DNA from: Solea solea
Lineage: Eukaryota; Chordata; Actinopteri; Pleuronectiformes; Soleidae
Length of the DNA: 64,000 nt
Direction: 5' to 3'
Assembly: GCF_958295425.1 (NCBI RefSeq)
Contig: NC_081152.1
Span: 23,010,015 to 23,074,014 of the forward strand
Shown here: positions 32,803 to 44,721 of the stretch, piece after piece
Layout: every line of letters begins with the position of its first letter
Position numbering within the stretch: the stretch's first letter is position 1
Notes under the pieces: model-generated
The model's input: only the letters and a program-made list of their open reading frames with translations
Databases searched by the model: none
Told to the model about the DNA's origin: nothing
Made by a program: the position numbers and the translations under genes

Positions 32803-33281
32803 CAACCACATATTAAGTTAAAATGTATTAACATTTTACTTGAAAATTCAAATACAAGTTGAATATTAAAAATAATAAAGATGTTGACATAATACTTATA
32901 CTTATACTTATATTTAAAAACACGGGCGCTGAATAGTGAGTAGTTTTCTTTTAAATTTCCCACTTAGTGATGTTAAGTTGAACCACCTCAAAGAGTTGAA
33001 TTTGATTTCTTAGATTAGACCTACAGTTTACATTCTATTTTTGTTTAGAGGGCTTTATTTACATGGGAGGTCTACCAGTTACCTCAAACCAATCGAAACA
33101 AAATGATGATGTAGTATTTTATGTGTATTTTAGTGAAATTAATTATTTCCATGGCAATTCAAGGACAAGGAGGAGGAGAATCAAAGCTAGAGTGCAGCAG
33201 CAATTAATGGATTCTAAATGGTGTTTAAAGAGAATATGTTTTTAATGTTAGCTTATACTGTCAACCAAATTTGTTTTACAG

Positions 33282-33412
33282 AGGCTCTTAAGAAGAATTC
33301 ATTGACGGCAAAGGTGAACCAGCAGGAAGCAGAGAAGGCACTGTCGAAATCGTTCACTGGGGCAAGAGACAGAGGAGGACGAAGGGCATCCAGACAGCCA
33401 GTTCCAAATTAA
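33282..33412 (+). other. Possible terminal exon of unknown gene
   Basis: Follows a good acceptor (ttgttttacag). The open frame has a basic C terminus (FTGARDRGGRRASRQPVPN) and a stop at 33412. No family is recognised; it may be the last exon of the gene that starts near 30.4 kb. Confidence 0.25.
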
Positions 33413-33844
33413 ACAGTACTGAGCAGTGGTGGAATATGAGTGAGTGCAAGAGACTAACTTGTAATATTGCATTGTTTTCTTGCCAATGTTAGCTAAAAAG
33501 TTTGCAAAATGTTGACAAACTGTTACATTGTTTTTCTGGAACAATTATTTTTATCACCAATAAATCTGTTGATTATTTGTCTAATATTTAATATTTTGTT
33601 CATAAAATGTTTTAAAAATATTTGATCGAAAACCAGAAAATATTCATGAATAAAAAGTTGAAATCAGAGAATGTGGCCAATTTTTAAATTCAATTCTTAC
33701 TTTGTTGTATATTATCCAACAGATTATCATTTGATGGCACACGTCAGTTCATGTCATACACCGGTATTATCCTGTAAACTGTCGTCTATAGCAGCTCATC
33801 TGCCTGTTAGCATCTGAGCCAAGGGTTTTGTGTGTAAATGTGGG
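33413..33844. other. Non-coding interior
   Basis: AT-rich sequence including 'caataaatctgttgatt' (33558), a possible poly(A) signal for the exon just upstream. Confidence 0.3.
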
Positions 33845-34340
33845 TCCAAGATGGGTCTTGTCTGTTTTACCCAGCTGGGGCCTACCTAAAACCTAGTGTA
33901 ATCCTGCCGTAAACCCACATTGGCAATTGGCTTGGGGCCAACATGGAACCCATGGACAATCCCACTTGTAACCCATATATCAGCCCAATACTGTCCCCTT
34001 GTAGGACCCACATAGGACTTAAAGCTGGGACCAAGATGGGTCTTGTCTGTTTTACCCAGCTGGGGCCTACCTAAAACCTAGTGTAATCCTGCCGTAAACC
34101 CACATGGGCAATTGGCTTGGGGGCAACATGGAACCCATGGACAATCCCACTTGTAACCCATATATCAGCCCAATACTGTCCCCTTGTAGGACCCACTTAG
34201 GACTTAAAGCTGGGACCAAGATGGGTCTTGTCTGTTTTACCCAGCTGGGGCCTACCTAAAACCTAGTGTAATCCTGCTGTAAACCCACATGGGCAATTGG
34301 CTTGGGGCCAACATGGAACCCATAGACAATCCCATATGGG
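33845..34340 (+). repeat. 185-bp tandem repeat, about 2.7 copies
   Basis: 'atgggtcttgtctgttttac' recurs at 33851, 34036 and 34221, a spacing of exactly 185 bases with near-identical sequence between. Part of the right subterminal region of the 7.5-kb element. Confidence 0.92.
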
Positions 34341-35982
34341 TGTGATCTGACAATCCCATATGGGGCCCATTATTCAGCCCACTTTGTACCCACATGGGCC
34401 CCACATAAAAATGTTGGCTGGGTCCCAGTTTGGTGTTTTTGTTTTGATGGGTTTTTGGTATTTTGATTTTGGGAATAGCCCCCTCCTCCCTTAATTGATT
34501 GATTGATTTATGTTAAATTTACCTTCCGTATTAATAAAACAAACACATTTTTGCTAAACCAATTCCATCTAGTTATTTATGTTATTTCCCCTTCCCCAAC
34601 GAGTTAGGGTTGTAACACCCTGACACTTTTCTCCACCCATTCCAACCAGCTTGAACACGTTTCTTCACCTCTTTTCCACAATCTCCACTGCTCTGGACTG
34701 TTGACCCTAAATACTTAAAATCCTCCACCTTCTTTATCTCCACTCCCTGTAGCCTCATGGTTCCACTTGGGTATATTCTGTCTTGCTGCGACTAACCTTC
34801 ATTCCTCTTCTTTCTAGAGCATATCTCCACCTCTCGAGCTTTTCCTCTCTGCTCTCACCACAGATAACAATGCCATCTGCAAACATCATAGTCCATGGAG
34901 ATTCCTGTCTAACCTCATCTGTCAGTCTGTCCATCACCACCGCAAACAAGAAGGGACTCAGAACCCTAATGTAGTCCCACCTCCACCTTGAACTTCTCTG
35001 TCACACCTACAGCACACCTCACCGCTGTCTCACAGTTGGCATACATGTCCTGCACCAGTCTAACATACTTCTCTGCCCCTCCAAACTTCCTCATACAGCA
35101 CCATAGTTCCTCTCTCGGCACCCTGTCATAGGCCTTTTCCAGATCTACAAAGGCACAATGCAGCTCCTCTGACCTTCTCTGTATTTCTCTACCAGCATTC
35201 TTAAAGCAAATACTGCATTTGTAGTACTCTTTCTAGGCATGAAACCATAACTTCATTGTATGGCTCATCAACTTTATTCCTCTATAGTTACTGCAATTCT
35301 GAACATCTCCCTTATTCTTAAAAATGGGCACCATCACACTTCTTCTCCATTCCTCAGGCATCCCCTCACTCTCTAAGATCCTGTTGAATAGTCTAACCAG
35401 AAACTCTACTGCCTCCTCTCCTAGACACTTCCATACCTCCACAGGTATATCATCAGGACCAACTGCCTTTCCATTCTTCATCCTCTTCAGTGCCCCCCCT
35501 TACTTCATCTTCACGAATCTCTGCTACTTTATGATTCACAGAAGTCACCTCTTCTACCCTTTGCTCTCTTTCATTTTCCTCATTCATTAGCTCTTCAAAG
35601 TCTTTCCATCTTCCCATTACTTCTGTGGCACCTGTCAACACATGTCCCTCTCTATCCTTAATCACCCGAACCTGCTGGACGTCTTTCCCATCTCTATCTC
35701 TCTGTTTTGCCAACCTGTATAAATCATTCTCTCCCTCCTTACTTTCCAACCTAGCATACAAGGTATCATACGCCCTTTGTCACCTCTACCTTTACCTTGT
35801 GCTGCATCTCCCTGTACTCCTGTCTGCTCTCTTCAGTCTCCTCAGTGTCCCACTTTTTCTTTGCTAACCTCTTTCTCTTTATATACTCCTGCAATTCCCC
35901 ATTCCACCACCAAGTCTCCTTATCTACTTTCCTTCCAGACGACACACCAAGTACTCTCCTACCTGTCTCCCTGATTACATTA

Positions 35983-37182
35983 CCTATCTTCAAAACCAAA
36001 CATACAGAGTAACCTGGAGAGGATCTGTGTCAGAACCCTGTCCTCTAGCTACTGGGGTCCCTCAGGGTTCTGTCTTGGGCCCTCTCCTCTTCTCTCTATA
36101 CACCAACTCTCTTGGTTCTGTTATTCTCTCTCATGGTTTTTCCTATCACAGCTACGACACCCAACTCATCCTCTCTTTTCCTAGCTCCGACACAAATGTA
36201 GCAGAACGGATCTCCGCTTGTCTGACCGACATCTCTCAGTGGATGTCTGACCATCACCTGAAACTCAATCTCAACAAGACTGAGTTTCTTTTTCTCCCAG
36301 GAAAGGGCTCTCCCACCACAGACCTAACCATCACCCTCGACAACTCTGTGGTAACTCCGTCTCATACCGCAAGGAACCTGGGTGTGACACTTGATGACCA
36401 TCTCTCCCTCACTGCCAACATTGCTGCAACAGCTCGATCTTGCAGATACATGTTGCACAACATCAGAAGGATACGGCCTCTTCTAACCCAGAAGGCGGCA
36501 CAGGTTCTGGTCCAGGCTCTTGTCATCTCACGCTTGGATTACTGCAACTCCCTCCTGGCTGGTCTCCCTGCGTGTGCCATACGACCCCTGCAACTCATCC
36601 AGAATGCAGCAGCTCGACTGGTCTTCAATTTACCAAAATTCTCCCACACTACACCTCTCCTCCGCTCCCTTCACTGGCTTCCTGTAGCTGCTCGCATCCG
36701 CTTCAAGACTCTAGTGCTTGCGTTCCATGCTACAAACGGATCTGGTCCAGCCTACATCCAGGACATGATCAAAACCTACACCCCAGCCCGCCCACTTCGC
36801 TCTGCATCGGCAAACCGGCTCGCTGCCCCCTCACTGAGAGGATCGCAGAGGCATTTACAGAACTCGAGACTGTTCACTGTCCTCGCTCCCAAATGGTGGA
36901 ACGAGCTCACCATCGACATCCGGACAGCAGAAAGCCTCCACATCTTCCGCCGCCGACTAAAAACACATTTCTTCCGACTCTACCTCGACTAAGACGATAA
37001 CGACGACGACAAAAAAAAAAAAAAAAAAACTATTTATCGCACTTATGACTAGCACTTCATAGTTTGATTTACTTGAAGCTCTTACTTACTTCTAGCTCTT
37101 ATTTGTACCCAAATGTTTAAATGCACTTATTGTAAGTCGCTTTGGATAAAAGCGTCTGCTAAATAACATGTAATGTAATGTA
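35983..37182 (+). mobile_element. 5'-truncated LINE (L2/Rex1-type) in the RTE element
   Basis: A 9-bp target duplication 'attacatta' lies at 35974-35982 and 37183-37191. The open frame at 36027-36992 (about 321 residues) encodes the second half of RT (GVPQGSVLGPLLFSLYTNSL) and the C-terminal region (SRLDYCNSLLAGLP, LRSLHWLPVAARIRFKTL), with no internal stop. The YADD-type box reads SYDT. The 3' UTR has an A19 run (37011-37029) and ends in 'aagtcgctttggataaaagc', 'gtctgctaaataa' and (TGTAA)n, the classic fish L2-type tail. It lacks the endonuclease and first RT motifs. Confidence 0.85.
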
Positions 37183-38213
37183 ATTACATTAGCTGTAGTT
37201 GTCCAGTCATCTGGGAGCTCTCCCTGACCACCCAGATTCTTTCTCAACTCCTCCCTGAAAGCCACAGAACAGTCCTCTCTTTTCAGCTTCCACCACTTTG
37301 CCCTTTGTTCTGCCTTTGTCCTCTTTGTCTTCCTTGTCACCAGATTCATCCTACAAACCACCATCCTATGCTGACTTGCTACACTCTCACTCACCACTAC
37401 TTTGCAGTCACTGATCTCCTTCAGATTACATCGTCTATACAAGATGTAGTCTACCTGTGTGCTCCTACTTCCACTCTTATAAGTCACCCTTCGCTCATGC
37501 ATCTTCTGGAAAAAAGTATTCACTACAGCCATTTCAATCCTTTTTGCAAAGTCTACCACCATCTGTCCCTCTGTGTTCCTGTCCTGGATACCAAACCTGC
37601 CCATCACTTCTTCATCACCTCCATTTCCTGCACCAACATGTCCTTTGAAGTCTGCACCAATTACCACTCTCTCACCTCTGGGGATATTCTGCATCACTTC
37701 ATCTAACTCACTCCAGAATGTTTCCTTCTCCTCTAATTCACATCCCACCTGTGGGGCATAGCCACTAATTACATTTAACATCACACCTTCAATTTCAGGC
37801 TTCAGACTCATCAGTCTATCTGAAACTCTTTTCACTTCCAGGACATTCCTAACAAACTCCTCCTTTAGGATAACCCCTACTCCATTTCTCCTCCTATCAA
37901 TACCATAGTAGTACAACTTAAAACCTGCACCTAAGCTTCTCGCCTTGCTACCTTTCCACCTGGTCTCCTGGACATACAGTATATCCACCTTCCTTCTCTG
38001 CACCATGTCAATCAACTCTCTAGCTTTTCCCGTCATCGTCCCAATATTCAAAGTTCCTACTCTCAGACCTAGACTCTTGCCTTTCCTCTTTTCCTCTTTC
38101 TGAACCCGCCTTCCTCCTCTCCTCCTTCGACTTTGACCCACAGTAGCCCAATTTCCACTGTTACCCTGTAGGTTAAAAGTGCCGGTTCTGTGTACTGGAC
38201 AGTACCGGGCCAC

Positions 38214-39425
38214 TTCTAGTTAATAATTGTACTGTAGTGACAGTGATAGTATTTTATGTACACTTAATGTCTCTTATGTGATCTTATTCTTCAACAAACA
38301 AGTGCACAATAAAATTCCCTGGGAATTCTAAACAGCACATTGCAATTTATTCAATTATTATTGAAGTATTGATCAGTAATACAGTGAAAATGAAAGGAAA
38401 TGTTTAAGGTGTGCGCCCCTAAATGTTCTGCTTGCTCTCCTAAAACTTTCAGTTACAGGGGGGGCTACTGTGCTCCGAGTAAAAAGTTAGTCTGGTGCCC
38501 TGCATACATTGTTCTAAAGGGTTTATGGTCTTAGTTCCTCTTCAGTAGAGCTGCATGTCCACAATGTAAATTTAATTTTACATTTAAATGCAGAGCTGTC
38601 AGTCACACCGTTTGTGATTGACAGCTCTGCATTTCATGGTTGCAAAGTTGCAGTTATAGGTGGATTTGTAGTGGACAAGCTATCAGTATCCATCCCTTCT
38701 CTTATATGGTTGTTTCTGGTTTCAAAAACTAACATGGTGTTGTCCAAAATACTAAACTCCAACATTTAAACATGGGAGTCTACCCATCAGTGACAAGCCA
38801 GTTATTGACACTTCCCAACCTTATGAGAACCTGCCTCTCAAAATGGGTTATGGATTCATATTTTATCTCTGACAAATGGAATGTGAACTATGATGAGGAA
38901 GGCTGGGCAATATTATATCTATATCATGACATGAGACAAGATATGATCTTAGAATTTTGATATTGTCATATTGTGATTGGGTATTTGTGATGAATTTTCC
39001 TGGTTTGAGAATTTTGGAGAAAATCAAGCTCAAAAGTCAAGATTTTGACAATTATTTTGCGACAATTTGTGACTTTGCACTGCCCTCTAATGGCCTAATA
39101 TGATTTCCAATGAAATATGTCACCTGATTTGCATACTACAGCTCCTTATTTTTCCAGTGATCCCCTATATGTCCATATCTACTGTGGACTATAGGAGGAA
39201 GTCCATCTCAAATATAAATGCTGACTGAATTCTATTGCAACCATTCCTGAATTTGCACTTCTCCCTACTGGCCGAAACGTGCATTTTTTTAAGGTGGAAT
39301 CGAAACTTAATGAAAATCGGAGGCGAATGTGGAGCCACCTTCAGCCTCATCGTGTCATTGTTCCCAATAGAATGAGTGCGCAAGTTTTTGTTTTTTTATA
39401 TTAATATAATGTCAATGTAATAAGG
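38214..39425. other. Unassigned stretch between RTE and BEL elements
   Basis: No gene supported. It contains a near-perfect 22-bp hairpin (38586-38634), listed separately, and otherwise AT-rich DNA. Confidence 0.4.
38586..38634. repeat. Near-perfect 22-bp inverted repeat (hairpin)
   Basis: Arms 38586-38607 and 38613-38634 are complementary with one mismatch, and the loop is only 5 bases. The arm core is AATGCAGAGCTGTCA. It could form a stable stem or be the closing ends of a very short palindromic element. Confidence 0.8.
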
Positions 39426-39634
39426 ATATGAAGGCATCGCTGTCGAGACTACTGAGGATATCAATGTACACAGCCCTGGTCGTTAGACATTTAAAGAGGA
39501 TGCCCCAGCGTTTCTCAGTCCTTCTTCCCACCTTGACCTCTAGAGGGCCAAGACAATCATCCCAGTGGAAAAGAATGCTGGATGGTGGAGTCTGAGGCGG
39601 GCTGGAGGCAGGTCAGCCATTTTGGGTACCTCTG

Positions 39635-39637
<3 letters not shown>

Positions 39638-39665
<28 letters not shown>
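39638..39665. repeat. ATT microsatellite within the BEL integrase
   Basis: About nine ATT units replace the region where the second Cys pair of the integrase zinc finger should lie. Confidence 0.9.
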
Positions 39666-40471
39666 TATTCATGCTGAAGCTTGCGCACCGCTTGCCGGCC
39701 TCTCAGAATCCAATAGCGCCTGCGTATATCCGCAAAGACTCGCTCAGGTCCTGGATGGTGTAACTGCTCATCGTAGGCCTTGATGATGAGTTTAGTGATG
39801 TGATGTGCTGGATCAAGTACGATTGGATGAAGGGTATCTGGTATCAGGTTACAGTGGCGGAGACGACCACCAACTCTTATCAGCTCCCTTTCTTGATCCC
39901 ACTCAGGCGATAGTTTCAGGAGGCGACTATCAGAGCGTACAGGTTTACCAGCCTTCAGGTGTTCCACTTCTATGAGGAAGCTGTCACTTTGTGCCCTTCT
40001 GAGAGCAGCTAGTTCAGCCTGATGGAAATCTTCTGCTGAAGGGCTGTCATCTCCTTTGGCCGCCCCGTGGAAATTATGCACCATGGCCTCCAGCAACTCT
40101 TGGAAGTGACTGAACTGGTGTGGGTCAGGCACCAGTGGAATTGTGCCGTCTGAAATCTGTCCACAGAATACAGATCTTCTCATCTCCTCAGAAATGTCCT
40201 TACTTGCAGCATCTGGTTTGACTGGCCACGTTAATGGGTGTTGCCTTAGGAACTCTGGGCCTTGACAGTGATTGTTCTCTTTGAGGTAATCAAGAGTCTT
40301 TCCATGCGTGATATCATCTGCCGGGTTGTTTTGTGAGTCCACATAGCGCCATGACTGGGGATTGGTGAGCTCTTATATTTCCGCTATCCTGGTTCCCACA
40401 AACACTTTGTACTTACAGGATTCCGACTGCAGCCAGGTAAGAACTGTTGTGGAGTCGGTCCAATAGATGTA

Positions 40472-41018
40472 TCAAATCAAATCAAATCACTTTTATTGTC
40501 ATTAAGCTGTACATACAACAAGTAGTGCAACAAAATGAGAGAGCGTTTCACAGGGATCTAAAGATTTAAATATTTAAATACACATTTACACCCCCCATAC
40601 ACACACACACACACACGCACATTCACACTTCCCTTAGACGTTAAGCAGCAATTGTCAGTGTAGAGATCAATGTAAATGATATATAGCAGCAGCCTGTTAA
40701 ATTGCAGTATGGTTAAACATTGCAGTACAGTTAAAGTGCCAAGTGACATGCTATGTAATTACAAAAAGAGAAAAGAAGAAAACAAGGCTGGAGAGAAATA
40801 CAGCAGAACAGATTAAGGTGCAATAGTGATTGTCGTCCAGATTCATATCAGCAATTCAGCATTCTGACAGCTTGTGGAATAAAGCTGTTGATCAGTCTGT
40901 TGGTTCTGCCTTTTATGCTCCGGAAGCGTTTGCCTGATGGCAGCAGTTCAAAGAGTTTGTTGAGAGGGTGTAAGAGGTCATTGACGATGGTCAGTGCCCT
41001 CTTCTTGCAGCGGGACTG
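40472..41018 (-). mobile_element. Truncated non-LTR retroposon in BEL pol
   Basis: Starts with (ATCAA)n and 'acttttattgtcattaagc' on plus (the 3' tail on minus), and extends to 'gcagcgggactgg'. 'atgta' lies at both junctions and the BEL reading frame resumes if one copy is removed. Interior phrase: 'gtttgcctgatggcagcagt'. The family is a widespread fish repeat I cannot name. Confidence 0.6.
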
Positions 41019-42660
41019 GAATGTAGTCGTGTATTTTGAGAGTGAGCTCCTTCTTCAGCACTGCTGCAAGTTGAGCTCCAGTTAGAGCAGCACAAAGCTC
41101 TAGCCTGGGCATCGAAAGCTGTTTTTCCGGGGCCACACGTGATCTACCTGCTAGGAAGGATACTTGTGTACCGCCTTCTTCAGAACTTGTGCAGAGGTAG
41201 CTCACTGACCCATATGCTTGCTCTGAAGCATCACTGAAGATGTGAATTATCCTGTTGCAGGTGGAAGGGTTTGAGTTTAAGTTAGTGTAGCACCTGGGGA
41301 AGGTGATCTCAGTGAGCTGGGAAAGTTCATCTTCCCAGCATGTCCACGCTTTGAGCAGGTCCTCGGGTAAGTCAGGGTCATCCCATCCCCGTTTTTTCAT
41401 CCAGAGTTTCTGCACCAAGATCTTGGCTCTGGTGATATATGGGCTGATATATCCTAATGGGTCGAATTGACTGGCGAGAACTTTGTATATAACTCTCATT
41501 GTTGGCTGCTCTCTGACTGAAGGAGCCGGTTTATAGCTCAAAGTATCCGAGCCCTAGGGCCAACTCTTGTGTGTCATGACTGTTCTGGTTAAAACCAGAG
41601 TTTTGCACTCTCTGATGTGCACTCAATCGGTAGGTGTTCAATCACCTCGGGGTGGCTGGTTGCCCACTGACGGAGTTCAAATCCACCTTCTGCTAGTAGA
41701 CCCCGTAGCTTGTTGGCTAGTGACTTGGCCTGTTCAACTGAAGGCAGACTTTGCAGCCAGTTGTCCACATAGAAGCACCGTTCAACTTCTGTTTGCACGT
41801 CTTCATTGGGCTGACTGTTGTTTGTCACATGGGTTTGCAACGTGAACGTTGCACAGCAGGGGCTTGAGACTGTTCCAAATGGCAGGACTAACCACTGGTA
41901 CACGTCGGGAGATTCAGTGTTAGCATTCCGCCAGAGAAACCTGAGGTACGGCTGGTCTTCAGGCAAGAGACGTACCTGGTGGAACATCCCCTTTATTTCG
42001 CTACTGATGGCCACCACATTCTCTCTGAATCGCAGCAACCTTTTTTCTGTACTGCGTAAATGGGGAAGTACAGCTTCTTTGGGTGATTTCAGCTGAGGCA
42101 GGTTCCCTTTCCACAGCAGTGGTGTGGCGTATCTTTGAACACCATCCACTTCGACCCTTACAGTTTTCCCTGCCAATGTCTTGAGCGCTTCTGAGTCCGT
42201 TTTGACCTGGTAACAACCTTCTCGCTACGATACAGCAAAATGTCCTGCTGCCATAAATGTTCGACGTGAGTGAAGAGATCGACTTGAGGCGAGTGAGCAG
42301 CGGTGAATAAGCATTGTGAAGAGGGGAGAGAATGCATTAGGTACCTTGATGGACCTTGTAGAGTCCAGCCCATTTCCGTCTTGACTGCAGCCGGACCATC
42401 TGGCGGACCACATCGAAATGGCTCTGTTGGGAGAATGAGGTGTGGATGGTCGGCCCCTATTAGAAGCAGTGGTTAGGCATGATTAATGGCAGGGATGGGC
42501 AAGTACACAGGAAATTCTTGAGAGTATTTTTCCCAGAGCAACTATTATTTTCCTCTGAAAGAGTAATAGAAAATCATTTTGGTGCACAATTTATCCAGAA
42601 GCCAATAGAGTGGGATTGAAGTAACAGAGTAAATTCTATTGGAGTAAAACAAACCACGCC

Positions 42661-42784
42661 CCCCAATTTGCTGAGTTGAGTTTCGTTTCAGCCGCCATGA
42701 CACTTGCGCTCAATCACGGTCGTCACAGACTTTAGAGGAGCTGAACATACTACGTTCTTGGAGGTCGAATCAATAGAATGCAAG
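42661..42784 (+). promoter_or_regulatory. Possible 5' exon of the EnSpm companion gene
   Basis: A short, less AT-rich segment ending 'atagaatgcaag' before GTAAGT (42785). Position and donor suggest a non-coding first exon spliced to 43702. The following 0.9 kb (42785-43701) contains a threefold repeat of 'gtgagcaattgtgttagcaa'-like sequence and no coding region. Confidence 0.35.
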
Positions 42785-44721
42785 GTAAGTTCATTATTTT
42801 TAGCTTCATTTAATGTGATGGATGAAAATTCAACTCATTGAACTGCATTATCGGGGTTTAATATCATATTGAATGTCATATTAAATGTCATATTGTAGCT
42901 TGGGCTAACACAACTTTTATCTATCAACGGATATATGGTTAAAGTATAAGACAGTGTAGGTTTTGTGAGCAATTGTGTTAGCAAGAGAGCAGCCGGTGCA
43001 ACACGTGTATTTGACTCTGAACAGAATGCCTAAATTGGCGCTGGCCGACGGCCATCAATTGATACAGTTGACTGTACAACCAGCGTGTCTTACTTTGAAC
43101 AAATAACAGCCTTTAATAGATGGATGAATCGTGTATTAACGGGAGAGTGTCGGTTTTGTGAGCAATTGTGTTAGCAAGAGAGCAGCCAGTGCAACAGTAG
43201 CACGTGTGTTTGACTCTGAGCAGAAAGCCTTAATTGGCACCGACCAACGCTTGTCACTTCCGAAGCAGTTTGTGTGGACAACTAAAGTGTTTGACTCGGT
43301 TTAGAAGTAAGGCGATGGTCTATCAGCGCGGGTTTCGTGAGCTCCTGTGTTAGTGAGAATGGAGGTGTAACACATGTATTTGACTCTGAACAGAATGCCT
43401 TAATTTGCGCGGATTTTTTTTGTTGCTGTATCTTAAATGGAAAGCCTTGTTAATTTATTACAGTAATTTTATAACAGCATTATGAATAAAGTAACCTCAT
43501 TAGAGGCACAACACCACATTGATGTTATCTGTTTTATTATTTGCATATTCTGGCATAGTAGTTTGTAGTTACTGTGGGATTGTGCATCTAATTACGTAGT
43601 TGACATTACATTCTCTCAACTTGTCACTGGTGAAATTAGCAAATGGCTGTGTATATGTTTGGTTATATAATTGACATTAACTTTCTTCCCTTGTCATCAA
43701 GGATGCAGGCTGTAAGAGTGAAGTACAGAGCACGCCAAAAGTACATTTGTTATGAGGGGCAACTGACTTTCAGATGCTTTTTGGAATGTGGTGAGTGAAA
43801 CATGTCATTATCCACAGACATGAGATATTATTATCATGAGCTTCATATGTTTGTAGGTTTTTTAGAAGGATCATTTCAACTTTACGTGGTTGCAATAAAA
43901 GTTGTCACAAACAAGACAGCATGACTGATGTTCTACATACAATGGAGATTATAGATAATGTTTGCTTCTAACTTCTGTCCAGTTGGGTTTTCAAATAGAA
44001 AGAAAGCTGGATATATGTCATCTTAAACTCACCAACTACATAAAACTTACAGTTCAAGTCAAAAAATCTATTTAAACTTAATTTTAAAAAAGAAGGGGGA
44101 GTCTAGTTGTGATGTAATTCTATAATATTTTTACTGAATTTTTATTCAACTATGTGCTAGAGATGGGTACAGGTGCCAATAAGATCAAAGCTTGAATCTG
44201 GTGCAGTCCATCAAATGGTGACATTTATGTTTTAAGTACACATTGTCCCTTTAAATAAATTAATAAATTGATAAGTGGAATTTACCTGTAAGAGTGCACA
44301 GAGTCAGTTTTGAGATTACATCAACCATTCAAGAGAATGATTTACTCTTGATCTGTTTGTTCTCTACTAAACTCAGTAAATCCAACAATAAGGTTGTGCA
44401 ATCTTGACGTTGTCATTACAGTTGCCAAGAAATTTGACATTCCAACCCTGGACCTCAAAGTTTATGATGACTCAAAAACGGAAATTGATGAGGAAGCGTT
44501 TGAGTTTCTTGTAAAGAGTCAAGACCTTGGAGTGCTGGAGATATGTATGCCTGTAAACCCAAGTCTTGATGGTGAGTTAAGCCTTATATATATTCATACA
44601 TTTCTGCCTTTCTAAACATTTTCTGAATTAAAGCTGGACATTATGTTGTACAATTGGTATCATGTTAGAATTTGAAGCAGTTAATCTTAACAGAATCAGA
44701 ATCACCTTTATTGTCATTATA

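Larger units (their letters stand above)
26961..34421. mobile_element. 7.5-kb DNA element with CCAGCCAACAT ends, family unassigned
   Basis: Inverted ends CCAGCCAACAT...ATGTTGGCTGG extend imperfectly for about 33 bases, with GTGGGCCCCATATGGG-like motifs repeated inward. The left end (26961-27590) and right end (33845-34421) are repeat-rich. The interior holds a complete Kolobok copy, a possible 5' exon ending at 30505, an hAT-transposase-like exon (32572 onward) and a terminal exon (33282-33412). A clean target duplication could not be defined (flanks 'attcc' and 'gtccc'). Confidence 0.55.
26432..34617 (+). mobile_element. Solo LTR in the RTE LINE, itself split
   Basis: Ends TGTCACGGCCC (26432) and TTGTAACA (34617), with a perfect 5-bp duplication CCCTG (26427-26431 and 34618-34622). 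The LTR proper is 26432-26960 plus 34422-34617, about 725 bases, with an 'attaataaaac' poly(A)-like site near 34530. The rest is a DNA element inserted into the LTR. Confidence 0.75.
25931..38213 (-). pseudogene. RTE-like LINE (endonuclease + RT), broken by two insertions
   Basis: Minus-strand segments in order: endonuclease 38213-37192; linker and RT 35982-34623; C-terminal part 26431-25965; 3' tail ending (GAA)n at 25931. The endonuclease has VQETRWKG, GADFKGHVG (a Lys where Asn is expected), and SQHRMVV. RT fingers include GPDDIPVEVWKCLGE and VPIFKNKGDVQNCSNYRGIK. The catalytic box reads FADG at 34883-34872 instead of FADD. The C-terminal region has RPAMLYGLE and RWFGHVQRRDSEYIGRRML. Frames resume correctly on either side of both insertions, but several stops and frameshifts and the lost catalytic Asp make it inactive. 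Confidence 0.82.
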
